DNA of 64,000 nt from Fasciolopsis buskii (Eukaryota; Platyhelminthes; Trematoda; Plagiorchiida; Fasciolidae), in the NCBI GenBank assembly GCA_008360955.1, contig LUCM01004397.1:1-64000 (forward strand). The letters are read 5' to 3'. The notes under the pieces are model-generated. The model did not search any database and was not told the origin of the DNA. It worked only from the letters and a program-made list of their open reading frames with translations. The translations under genes were made by a program, and so were the position numbers. Of the stretch, positions 35,855 to 46,275 are shown piece after piece (the first letter of the stretch is position 1; the number at the start of each line of letters is the position of its first letter).

Positions 35855-36011
35855 GAAATGCCATATGAAGCGGGTATCATCCGCCAGTTCTCCTTCACAT
35901 CCAGTTTACAACGCATGTCTGTGATAGCTCGAATCTTGGGAGCACAACAGTTCCACGTGTATACAAAAGGTGCCCCTGAGACGATCGAGCTTCTTTGTCG
36001 TCCAGATACTG
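35855..36011 (+). CDS. ATP13A-like: P5B ATPase exon 10: nucleotide-binding domain with KGAPE
   Basis: The acceptor CTTCGTAG ends at 35854. It encodes [20 protein letters not shown] then ARILG, and [12 protein letters not shown], with KGAPE at 35966-35980. [12 protein letters not shown] is the P5 nucleotide-binding signature and KGAPE the P-loop-like motif near the adenine. 52 codons plus one base; donor GTACGT at 36012. Confidence 0.96.
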
Positions 36012-36803
36012 GTACGTATTTGTTGTTGACACTGATTTTGCTATTAACTGCAGGATATAGTTTACGTAAGTTTGTTTCGCATAAGCTAGTTGTATAAAGT
36101 AAAAAAACTGTTCCTTTCTTGTGGGAGAAAATTGATAGCAAACAACTCTAACTGGTAGTGTGGTCACGAAGCAGTCGATTTTAACTAGTCGTACTTTTGC
36201 CGATAGTCCATTCAACTTTCTGTGCAAGCACTGCGTTGTTTCACTTACGCAGTTAGATCTTTCCAAAACTGGATTTTTTATGACACGCATAACTTTTTTT
36301 GTCCGCCGTTTTCAAATCGAGTTCAACTTCGAATTATGTTTCCTCATCATTCAATTTCAACTAACGTGCAATGAATATCTTGCTAAAGCCTTCCTGAAAT
36401 GTCCGTTGCTTCGGGAGCAATGATTAAATAGTTTGTTTAACGCGGGTTCCTAGGTTGAAATAGTTTGCTAATTTTATTATGAAATAATTTCTCCCAGGTC
36501 AGCTCTTAGCTCAAAAAACCAGAAATTCACTGCACAACTGTTTCAGCCTCCCTATGAGGAACCAGCAGCCGGGCATTTCCATCACGCTCGAAGTGGATTG
36601 CAGTCCCGGAACAGATGATTGTGCTTCGAAAATATAATCACTGGGCTTTTCGAGCTGAAATCCACCGAATTTTTGTCGGGTGGTGACTAATTTCTTCGAA
36701 AGTCTGATTTTCTGCACACATGAGTAAAGCTGATCGTTAAATCCGCAATGATATTGAAAATGTGAATTTCTCTTTACTTCCTGTCCTCAAAACATTCTCT
36801 CAG
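36012..36803. other. Intron 10, nothing recognised
   Basis: AT-rich, with short chance frames only (up to 131 codons on minus overlapping exon 10). No mobile element was seen. Confidence 0.65.
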
Positions 36804-37043
36804 TACCTTCAAACTTTCAGTCGGTTTTGCTTGAATACACACGGGCTGGATATCGTGTACTCGCACTTGCTTGGCGTCCATTGAAAGTGACCTATGCTCG
36901 AGCCATGAAAATCAGGAGGGAACGCGTTGAGCAGGATTTATCGTTTCTCGGTCTCCTGGTTATGGAAAATCGCCTGAAGCCGGAAACAACTCCAGTGATT
37001 GAAATATTGCGTGATGCAAATGTCAGACCTATCATGGTCACGG
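36804..37043 (+). CDS. ATP13A-like: P5B ATPase exon 11: end of nucleotide-binding domain, MVTG hinge
   Basis: The acceptor ATTCTCTCAG ends at 36803. Two bases complete the split valine codon, then NFQSVLLEYTRAGYRVLALA, WRPLKVTYARAMK, DLSFLGLLVMENRLKPETTP and ANVRPIMVTG. It ends with one base of the glycine before a GTAAGT donor, and exon 12 completes G-D. An unbroken P5B match. Confidence 0.97.
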
Positions 37044-38569
37044 GTAAGTTTTGCCTTCTTCACAGAATCTCCCCTGGACTGTTTCTTTTCTATTGTCTGG
37101 CACGTCTGTAAACTGTTTCTTTTTTAATTCTTGGTTTTAGTTTGTTTTTTTCGTTTCCTTTGGTTCATTGCGCAGTAAGATATTTACTAAAGCTTTGGAG
37201 CTTTTCCTAGTCCATAAGCAATCAATGGTTTTAAAGGTCCTAGGAATACAACAGTTTTCGTTGCTCGTCTCTCTGATTTATTAACTGAAGATGAATAAAT
37301 CAAGGAACACCAAATTTCCGCGTACATTTCTCGACATTATTTGATGTACCTGATAACGAGTCCTTTTTAATACCTAAAATCGTGATTAACCATATCAGAC
37401 ATTCGAATATCCCAAGTTTTCCACCGTTATTCACGTCAGCAGTGTCTTTGACTGCTGCGAACGAAACATTTTTTCTTCATTTGACTCGTAAAGGAAGGCA
37501 TCGGGGCTTATAACACGATTGAATCTAGTTTGCTAACGCCAAAATAAATCAACAAGTTCGTCATACAAGTACATTTGAGTTGGATCCACGAAAATCAATA
37601 AACTACAAGACTTCAAGGCTGAGTAACGTAATACAAGAAAGTTATTTGCAAGCTCACGACAAATCCAATGCAACACAGATAAGGATGAAACGTTATGCCA
37701 GGCGAAGAAACTAGTCGCCCATGTGTGCTGTCCTTCGGGCCGATTGCTAACGCCCGCAGAGTTAAGCGGTTTTTACAAGTTGCACTGTTTCCAGCGTATA
37801 AAGCATTGAGTGAAACCACTTGGATGGATGGTCGGCATGCTCCAAAAGAGTCATCTGATCTCTTAAACATCTGGAATAGTTAAAAGTATGCAATAAATTG
37901 TAATAATAAAATGTTCAATTTGGCTCATATCAAGCAGTTTACAGATTACCGGCATGATTTAAGAAAACGGAAGCGAACGTCAGTTGCTGAATTCACGGTG
38001 ACGAATCATTAATTTGGTCTGACGGAAGCCAAGCAGTACCTTGGTCAGATTTTCTCGCCCTCCTAATTCATATACAGTTGAAAACATCTGAGGTTTACTG
38101 ATCGGATGAATTAATATCAAATATATATTTTGCATTCCACAAGAACTGTAGGTAATTAGAATGAGGAGACCATGAAATCAAAGCTCTGTGGAATTCGATC
38201 CAAAATGCGACAAACAAATGCAATTCATTTTTGCAGAATTAAGGTTAATCTATTTGCCGACCATACTATGGTTTTCATTATGGTTCATTTCAGTTCAGTT
38301 TTCACAGGACAGGCTTTAGCTGGCGCCAGTCGCGAATCCAGAATTTTTCCGATAAATTTTATTCCAGCTGGGCATCCATCTCTTTGAGGTCGATAAAAAA
38401 AATGAAGCAGAATACGTCACCTCACCCTAGCGTCGAGAAACATAACCGTTTGATCGCATTTTCTGCCCAAGTCAAAGTATGATGATAAGTGCATGAAAGT
38501 GTTTACCGGCAATTAATTACCGTCCTTCAACCGTTTTTGGGCCTATATGTTGCTTAACTTCGGAGCACA

Positions 38570-39410
38570 CTGCATCCCCGCTCCGATCTGAGGCTTACTC
38601 AGGAGGGGATGCGGTCTGTACAGTCACGAACCCATCAGGTCCTCTTTTCCATGTATTAACTACTCCACTACTAAAGAAGTTCCATCTGACTAATAGCTTA
38701 GATCGTGCTTTTCTAGGCTTCCTCCCATGGTCATGAGTGCTTTAGTTACCATTATACTGAAGCAGGTTGTTCGAACAAAGACAAGATAACCCATTACGGG
38801 TCTTAAAAAACCACCTTAGATCACTTCACTGTCTTCGTCGGTCCAGCTAAAAAAGCCCAAATCACAAAGTTGTCGGTCCCAAGATTTCCCACTCTATCCC
38901 TCAAAAGTTCGCGCTGCCAGCCGCTCCACCCTTGATAAGTAGACAGCGTCCTTTACGAAAAAGAAGGACGAAGTCTGCAGACAGCACTCTAGGTGAGGTC
39001 TTACTGTGACATTCTACAAGTTTGAACCCCAGTGGTATACGGCAGGACAAAGCGGATTTCAACTTAGGCGGTTGCCCCCTGAATTTTTATGCTGCCGTCG
39101 CGCATTAGTCCGGTCGTTCAAAATCAGGTGTGACGGCTATTTCTAGGTACCTAATCTTCTTCATCGCATTCATAGTAAACAGACCGTGTACACTGAGGCT
39201 TTTCATATTTCAGAATGACAAATGACTTTTGCTCGCATTTAAGGGCGAATCCAACTTTTGAACTGATATCTTCTCTTTCCGCGGCCCTTAATATCTTAAC
39301 ATCATCAGCGAAAAAGAACCTCGGTGACTGTAGGGCTAAGGCTGCTATTGAATAAGAGCAGGGATAAAAGGGTTTTCATTACACATTTGGCGGAGGCATA
39401 GGGGTGGCTG
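38570..39410 (-). mobile_element. CR1/Jockey-like non-LTR retrotransposon 3' part, degenerate, antisense
   Basis: On minus, FFFADDVKILRAAEREDISS at about 39320-39260 matches the catalytic (F/Y)ADD-x-K motif of CR1/Jockey reverse transcriptases. Towards lower coordinates HGRKPRKARSKL, RWNFFSSGVVNTWKRGPDG (about 38730-38640) matches the typical C-terminal R-x-x-FF-S-x-RVV-x-x-WN-x-LP segment. Several frame changes and stops make it inactive. Confidence 0.8.
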
Positions 39411-39415
39411 TCAAA

Positions 39416-40145
39416 TCACGAACTGCGAAAGCTAGAGCAGCTTTGGCAAACCTACGACAATTGCAACGTCACAAAGGGGAGGGTGTCCAATGCCGCAGTT
39501 CGTAGTCTTCTTCCTCACGGTTGCTAGACCTGGTCTATCCGTGTCAAGGATGCCCGGCGACTTTCTGTATTCGACCACCAGTGCCCCCAAAGAAGTGTTC
39601 GTGTCCGGTGGGAACAACGGTTGCGTGATGACGAGGTGCACGATTGTGTGTTGGGTGCGAACGGGCGTCCTCTAACTGAGATAATCGCTCTGTGTTGCCT
39701 TCGTTAACTTGGACATGTACTGCGTATGCCTGCCTATCGTCTACCTTTTGGTGTCGTTTTTGCAAGTGATGGACAAGACTGGAAGAAGCGACGGAGCGGT
39801 CAGGCTAGGACTTGGCGTAGAGAAATGAAGAAGTTAGCTCCAATTTTGGCCTTGGTTGGTGCTTCCTGCCTTTTCGGTTGGGGCCCGAGAAATGAGGAGT
39901 GTTGTTAGTTGGAAACTCTGAGGTATGGTTCAGGACTGAAGTCAGCGGCGTGAACGCTGTCTGGCCTCTCTGTAGAACTCTTGGTCTTAAAAAACTGAAA
40001 GCAACAAAAAATCACTTAGCGTGTACTGTGAAAACAGCGGAAACAATTGGTTTGTCGTGATTTAATATGATTTCCCGCCTTTTATCGACTTTTTGTAAAC
40101 TTCTATTTGCATGTTGCGTTGGTGCCATGCTTGTTTTCAAGCTGG
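39416..40145 (+). mobile_element. RTE 3'-end copy 2 (near-identical to 29087-29816)
   Basis: A 5'-truncated RTE 3' end (C-terminal RT segment plus 3' UTR). It is inserted directly beside the antisense CR1-like remnant and ends at AGCTGG before an AT-rich TATATATTTATATATA stretch. Only two differences from the copy 10.3 kb upstream. The low divergence shows a recent duplication, although the encoded frame already carries stops common to both copies. Confidence 0.93.
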
Positions 40146-41360
40146 TATATATTTATATATAGTACTGGAAATAATCAGTAGAGGCAACAATAGAGCAGAC
40201 GCGCTTCTGCTCAAAAGCCTTCCTTTAATATTTGTGTGCGATGCCGCGGTTTGATGTGAAGACCCAGGTATACTGCAGTCATCACCATCAGAAACAGTCT
40301 AACGATGCGTAGTTGGATGTTCCTCACATTTGTTTCATGAAATCATTTCTCTGGATTGAAACTAGACTTTTACAAGATGCGCAACTTATTATTTTCACAA
40401 CTTCTTAGGGTCTTTTGTGTAAGGCGAGAATGTCGAACCTGGAGCACTGACGTTGCGCATTGACAATCAAGGTCTCGAGCTAGATCGATGGAACAAAATG
40501 GCTGTATTTCAATACGCAAAATAGACCGAAACGTACTTCACATGTCCGCAATCGAATTCTTTCGGTGCAACGTTCTCTGAAATACATGGTGGTCGGAACT
40601 GGAGTGTTTCATAGTCCTCACCCGGTGGCCGGGGCTGATCAGACCAATTTGGATTCGCGGTTTTGGATCGAATGTATAATGTAGACCAGGGTTTATAAAA
40701 GTGGCTGATCTGCCCAAGTTTCATAGTCATCAGCTTTATTCGTTCAAACTCCTTCAAATTTTAGATTCTCCATTGTTGATTGCGACTTGTTTGCCCCATG
40801 TTGTTTCATTCGCAAATAGATGGTTCTGAAACGTGCAAACTGATGTAATGTGAAATGTTGTGACTATCGGCTTTTACTTAATTAACTCCCAGGTTTCCAT
40901 TTAGAGCCGATTTACTTATCTCACATTCGCCCTTCATAATCTTCCATGTAAACGCGATTAAAATAGTTGAAGGATGAACTCTCAAAAATCACGCTTGCGT
41001 TCTGTTCATTAGGATTGCAAGTATTTGAAGATCAAAAAGTTGCTTTTGGTAATGCTAATTAGTTTGTTGCGTCCATATACAGTTTATTGTTCCACCCCGG
41101 ACCTAAGTAAGACGATACTTATATCCAACTACTTCCTCTAAATGAGTGGAATAAATACAGTAAGAGCATCACACATTTGAAAATGTGACTAATATTTTAC
41201 AAGGTTCAAACCAATTAGGCCATTTTTATAGATACTTTACTCAAGTGTGCTAATTTGTGAGCATCATTCTCTCGTTATAATTCCGCATGAGACTGGATGT
41301 TCCCTATATATGATTTATCTTTTCGACCTTCCTAACAATGACATCCGTTTCCTTATTCAG

Positions 41361-41718
41361 GTGATAATATGTTGACTGCTCTGTCAGTTGCCAGGGACTG
41401 TGTTATGATCGATGAGTTGGATCGAATAGTCATTGTATCAGCGCAACCTCCAGCTGTTGCATCTAACCATGAGGTCGAGGTTATCAGTCCCAAGGTCAGT
41501 TCGTGTCCCTCTTCTCCACAAAATAAACCATCTGATGGGACGTATACGGAATGCGATACTTCCTCTTTGGTTCAATTTCATTATGCCGAAGATTTGCACA
41601 AACCGGTAACGGAAGTTACTATGACGAAGCGAGCTGCAGGATTACGGTACAATAAGCAGAATGCTGTCCGATCTTCTGCGTGTTGTCGCTGGTTCAAGTC
41701 TTTGTGTCCTTGGTTTTA
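41361..41718 (+). CDS. ATP13A-like: P5B ATPase exon 12: phosphorylation domain hinge and enlarged linker
   Basis: The acceptor TTATTCAG ends at 41360. Two bases complete the glycine, giving GDNMLTALSVARDC, VMIDELDRIVIVSAQPP, then a long variable linker with LVQFHYAEDL (the family's hydrophobic HYAD-like patch), a basic TKRAAGLRY segment and CCRWFKSLCPWF. It ends two bases into a codon before the strong donor GTAAGT at 41719. Joined to exon 13 this gives a tyrosine and keeps the frame. The linker is clearly longer than in vertebrate ATP13A2/3; an earlier donor (GTCAGT at 41495 or GTAACG at 41606) is possible but would break the phase. Confidence 0.88.
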
Positions 41719-42048
41719 GTAAGTCTATTTCATCAAGCCGAATTGCTTTCCAGTTGTTCGGAAATTTCCACTGAGCATGTTGAGAAAACTCAAGTTGGCG
41801 AACCAAGTCCCCTTCAGGTAGTATTACTCTTATCACTACATCGCATCAGGAGAATATCCGGTTAAATCAGTCCCTTAAATTCTCTCTTAATGTACTGTTA
41901 TGTGACGGTTGAACATTTGCTGAACCTTGTTCTTGCAATAATGTTCTGAACTTGCTAACCATGGATCTAGTAAAGTTGATAATAATTATCGCATTCTGTT
42001 GGAGGTCCACTTATGCTGTTCCTTGTTTTCTGTTGATAATGACTAGTT

Positions 42049-42086
<38 letters not shown>

Positions 42087-42296
42087 GAACACCGGCTTAA
42101 AATTAACGATGTTGCCAGAGCAATAATGACGAGAAAATGACTGGTCGTTAAACCGCAACAGCTGTAATGACTTACCTGTGAAATACTTGATCTCATTTTG
42201 CGTAACCACAGTTTTTCCTATTTCGAATTCATAATGTTACTTTGAGTACGGTCCCGTGGCGTATTTCATTGCCATAAAGAACTCGATCACTTTCAG
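41719..42296. other. Intron 12 with AT microsatellite and a pseudo-exon
   Basis: Contains an (AT)n microsatellite (about 42049-42082) and, at 41754-41817, a 64-base open segment flanked by a good acceptor and a GTAGTA donor. That segment joins exon 12 in frame but would shift the frame into exon 13. Confidence 0.7.
42049..42082. repeat. (AT)n microsatellite
   Basis: About 17 uninterrupted TA dinucleotides inside intron 12. Confidence 0.97.
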
Positions 42297-42546
42297 CCGC
42301 GAACATGAGTGTCAGACGACCCCCATGGTTCATGACTCGTTTAAACCGCCGTCAAGTCTTAGTGCGTCAGAAACAACCGGAGTACATTTGACCATGGAAC
42401 ACGAAATTACAGTGGAAACCAAAGGCATGGCATCAACATCTCACCGCGTTGACATTCGGATGCTTGATAGAACCGACTTTCACTTAGCCATCTCTGGAAA
42501 AACATGGGCTATCATTCATGATCATTATCCTTGGCTAATTCCGAAG
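42297..42546 (+). CDS. ATP13A-like: P5B ATPase exon 13: linker and phosphorylation domain
   Basis: The acceptor CACTTTCAG ends at 42296. One base completes the tyrosine started in exon 12. It encodes REHECQTTPMVHDSF (family pattern P-x-x-x-VHDS), an acidic serine-rich insertion, then LDRTDFHLAISGKTWAIIHD and HYPWLIPK, matching the P5B pattern FA-x-x-GK-x-x-x-I. It ends in phase 0 at a GTTAGT donor. The 5' boundary is the least certain; AG sites at 42245 and 42278 also open the frame. Confidence 0.88.
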
Positions 42547-44801
42547 GTTAGTCTTTCATTTCTTACTTTGAAACATTTAGTCCCTTGGTCAGTTTGAATT
42601 GGATGAATGGAAGGCACAGATTGCGAAATGCAATTATTTCTTTTCGTCTTCTCAGTTGCGCATGTAAAACGTGGCAGTTCAGGTTGGAATGAGACGGGGC
42701 GCGTCATAACGAAAAAAAACAGCGTAGAAGAACTCAGGAAAATGTTTGGCGGAAGCCGACTGGCTAATTTCACTTCACCGTGTATAAGCGTTATGTCGAT
42801 GACATTTTATTTTTTGAATTCTTCGATCAATCGAACAAAACATCTAAGTCTTTCGGCCACACAAAAAAGAGAAAAGAACAGCAGCTAAGCCTCCCTACAT
42901 ATTTTGATGACTAGGTGTCCAGATGCAACAATACAAAATACGGCTCACCGTAATACAATTCGAGGTGGGCAGTTTATTCACTTATCCAACTTTGCACCAG
43001 TGGCCTACAAACGAAGTCTCATAAAAACACTTCTCTGCAGAGCCCGAAATATTTGCAATGCATACCAAGTACAGAAGGAAGAGGGGTTCCTAACGGAGAC
43101 TCTCAGTTTAAACGGATACCCTGATGACTATCGAGATTCACAAAAGAGAACTACCTAAAAGGAACTCAGTCAGTTCAGTGGAAAAATCCGACTCATAATC
43201 AGTCTACCATTCAAGGGTAATCATTTATTCAACCGAATCAGACAAAACCTCAAGTGTGCATTAAAGCCTACTTACGTTTCTGCTGAATTGAAGATTCCAT
43301 ACACTACCAAGGGTATGAATCTCAGCAGACAACCGACCTAAACGCCGCCCAGATAATTTGCAAGTTCACCTGCAACTTCAGTGACATGAATAGGTAGAAC
43401 GGATCGGTGCCTCGATCAACGGAGAGCATGTGCCCAAGCGGTCTGTGGAACAAATGACTCATCCTTCCCCTCTAACAAAAACCGAGGACGAGGAACCCGT
43501 CCTCGTTAATCGCAAAGCATCTTAAGACGTTCGATCATCAAATTGACCATAACCAACCCTTCTAATTGTTTCTACGGGACCTTAACACGAAATTGTTGGT
43601 TCTTTGTGAGGTCTTATCGATCAACGGACTAAAGCCACGACTGTGTGCGCAAAAATTGTTCACCCACGATATGTGCCTGCCCTGGCGATAGCCAATAGGC
43701 TTCCACTGAGCATTTTCCTGAGTTTGTTTTTCACTGTGGTGCGCAATTGAGTAAATCAAATGAAATGCTTGCATCTCGCAATCTGTGCCTTCTACTGGTG
43801 TTATTCATAAATGCCATTTTATTTTAATTGCTGCGTTTTTTAAAAGTTACGGATCTTCCGACATCGGGTATCAAAAGCCCTGAATCTTTCAGACCCACAT
43901 AGATGAAGGAAATTGTCCTGAGTCGTGTGAATTCATCTAGGTTTAAATCCACTAATTTCATAAGTCACCATTGTCAAGCAAGCTTTATTCCTTTCCTTTC
44001 TGAAGGGTTCACGACGGACTGTTGACTTTCATGTCCTGCATTTTGACTGAAGTTCTGTGAGCAGTTTTTTGCAAGGTGATTGACCAAATACCTACGTGCC
44101 ATGAGTTTCGCGCCCTCTGGGTATTCGCGAAATTTCAACTTCTCTGTCGAGTTTAACAACCATTTTTGACTGTTATTACAATAATCACGTACTGTATTTA
44201 CCGTTTGTCGCAACAAAATCATGTCAGAAAGTGAGATCACGATCAAAGTACTTTACACCCCCGGGTTTCTATGACAAGAAAGCATGTTGTTGGAGAAATG
44301 GTTTTCGATTCCACTGTTGGATCACACATACCACTTGAGCGTAACCACCGGTGCGCATCATTATGGATATGGGGCTACTAGGCATACAGTAACTGATAGG
44401 AGGTCAGGATTCCCCCGAAGAGAATTCCAAGCACCCTGATCTGAGATTTGTAAACAACAAATTAAGCTTCATAAGCCAAAGCCTATTCAGCGCAGCCAGT
44501 TGTATGCAGCTTTTACACATTCAGAATCAAAAAGGCAGGTTCAATTTCGTCAAAGAAGCCAAGTTTGATGAATATTTGTCTCACGATATTGAGAAAGCAT
44601 AAAAAACTACCATCGCCAGCTTGATTTTCTTCGATTTGAAATTTTCATCACGTTTTTCTGTTTTAGATGACCATCGCAAGTAGCAACGATTACTATTTTG
44701 GTTTGTAGTTACTTTGAAATGATGAATTCTTTTCATCTTTAATCGTGTGTAAAGTGCTTATTAATGCAACAATTTTGCGCAATTTTTTAATTATTACTCA
44801 G
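42547..44801. other. Intron 13 with a Penelope-like element
   Basis: Holds a second Penelope-like element, sense to the host gene, from shortly after the donor to about 43720. The remainder (43720-44801) is AT-rich with nothing recognised. Confidence 0.75.
42700..43720 (+). mobile_element. Penelope-like element (GIY-YIG type), 3' part, degenerate, sense
   Basis: Begins near RYVDD (catalytic RT motif at 42792-42803, aspartates intact). It continues AYKRSLIKTLLCRARNIC, then LTETLSLNGYPDDY (42990-43130), RLIISLPFKGNHLFN (about 43190-43240), then IGRTDRCLDQR (43390-43422), the GIY-YIG type box, and GLKPRLCAQKLFTHDMCLPW (about 43625-43684), the C-terminal box of these elements. Segments lie in different frames, so it is inactive. 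The RT fingers and 5' part are absent. Confidence 0.87.
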
Positions 44802-45131
44802 CTGGTGGTAAAAGGTACGGTGTTTGCTCGTTTCTCTCCGGATCAAAAAGCCCAGTTGATCGAGGCATTACAGTCTGTGGGTTATTTCGTCGCAATGTGT
44901 GGGGATGGTGCAAACGATTGCGGAGCTTTAAAAGCCGCCCATGCGGGGGTATCGCTGAGCGAAGCCGAAGCCAGTGTAGCTAGTCCGTTCACGACAAAGC
45001 AACAAAACATCAGCTGCATACCCGCATTAATTCGTGAGGGTCGCTGTGCGCTAGTAACCAGTTTTGGCACACTGAAATTCATGATTGGATATTCGCTGGT
45101 GCAGTTCTTCTCAGTGATTCTAATGTACTAT
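44802..45131 (+). CDS. ATP13A-like: P5B ATPase exon 14: GDGAND hinge and M5
   Basis: The acceptor TTATTACTCAG ends at 44801. Exactly 110 codons: [40 protein letters not shown] with GDGAND at 44901-44918 (magnesium binding), [33 protein letters not shown], then M5/M6 with [14 protein letters not shown]. The donor is GTGAGT at 45132. This is the best-conserved exon of the gene. Confidence 0.98.
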
Positions 45132-46202
45132 GTGAGTTTTGCGCGAAAACAGAAAAACAATATCTATATTTAAATTTCCTAATGAAAACTATCAAATTGT
45201 TTCATGGTGTGGTGTAATCAGTAATGTCGAAATCAGATAAAAAAAGGCGAAACAACGGAAATGCGGAGCACATTGTTCGTTGTTGACCATTTCGTTCCCG
45301 CTGTTTTGTAGAATCAGGCTAGTGTCCATATCGATTGTTTTTTGTTTATTTGCCCTATAAACAACTAGTCGTGTCCAAGCTACTTTGTTTTCCTCCTGGC
45401 TTTCTTCGTGTTTTGAACGGGAAGGTTGGGTTTGCTGGAATCGCCCCGTCGAAATTATAGTTTGTCCAGTCTCTCCTTTTTAGATACATTCTTTCTTTAG
45501 ATACCATTCTTCTTTTAGTGTTTTATGCTGCCTTAAGTACGCTCTTGGCTAAACTTTTATAGTTTATGCCCCCTCACTTAACTGTTTTCGCAATGCTTTT
45601 CTGTTCACCGTCGTTTTGTGAATTGAGCTCTCTAACTGAATGCATTCGACTTGAATCTCCCCCAGGTTCTCCAGACAACACGAACCAAAATTTCTGTCAT
45701 TCGTCGTATAATATTTGTACAGATGTTGATGTTTGTTTGCATGCTGTGTTATCTAGTGCGTCAACTGATTGACTGGTTATATTCTGCTCCATATTATTTA
45801 TCCGCCATTTTCTGAAAATGAATATTTTACAACCAAATATCTATGATCTAAGAAATCTGGATATAAGAGTTGCTTTTTATCATACAAGCGTCAGCGTTCA
45901 GTGCTAAAAAGGGCAAAGTAAATGAAGTTAGCTAATTATTGTTACTGTTATTACTATTCACGTGAATTCACTGATAAGGTGACGATAGTCAAAACCGAAA
46001 CGTCTTGCATAGGAATTTGTCTAAACGAGTGGCAGTTCTTGAGGAAGTACTTTGACTAGGTGATAACGGTTTAGTTGTCCTGGTGTGTTCGGTTACTGGT
46101 TATTTACAATGAAGCCGTTGGTCTATTTTGAACCAATGAATAACGACCGTATTGCAGCAGTATCCGTATTGATTTCTCCTACTACCCCGTCTATCTTGCC
46201 AG
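45132..46202. other. Intron 14 with a hammerhead-like stretch
   Basis: Mostly featureless. At 45971-46003 CTGATAAGGTGACGATAGTC is followed by CGAAACGTC, resembling the tails of Penelope-like elements with a decayed hammerhead core. No coding remnant of an element is attached. Confidence 0.5.
45971..46003 (+). ncRNA. Hammerhead-like core, degenerate
   Basis: CTGATAA resembles the CUGANGA box with the second G changed to A, a GAC/GTC stem flanks a GATA loop, and CGAAAC (45996-46001) is followed by GTC. The changed G is essential in hammerheads, so activity is unlikely. Probably a Penelope-like or SINE tail remnant. Confidence 0.3.
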
Positions 46203-46275
46203 ATTGGAAGCAAAGTTTCCAACGGGGAATTTCTCTACATTGATTTGTTTCTCATCACTACTATCAGCATTACAT
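46203..46275 (+). CDS. ATP13A-like: P5B ATPase exon 15: M5-M6/M7 loop and helix
   Basis: The acceptor CTATCTTGCCAG ends at 46202. 24 codons plus one base encode IGSKVSNGEFLYIDLFLITT and ISIT, matching the P5B stretch S-N-L-x-(D/E)-x-QFLF-IDL. The aspartate of the IDL motif is kept. The donor GTGAGT at 46276 leaves one base, which exon 16 completes to phenylalanine. Confidence 0.93.

Larger units (their letters stand above)
37044..41360. other. Intron 11, about 4.3 kb
   Basis: Holds an antisense CR1/Jockey-like remnant (about 38570-39410) abutted by the second copy of the RTE 3' end (39416-40145). Stretches at 37044-38570 and 40146-41360 show nothing recognised apart from a small GC-richer open patch at 37690-37880. 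Confidence 0.75.
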
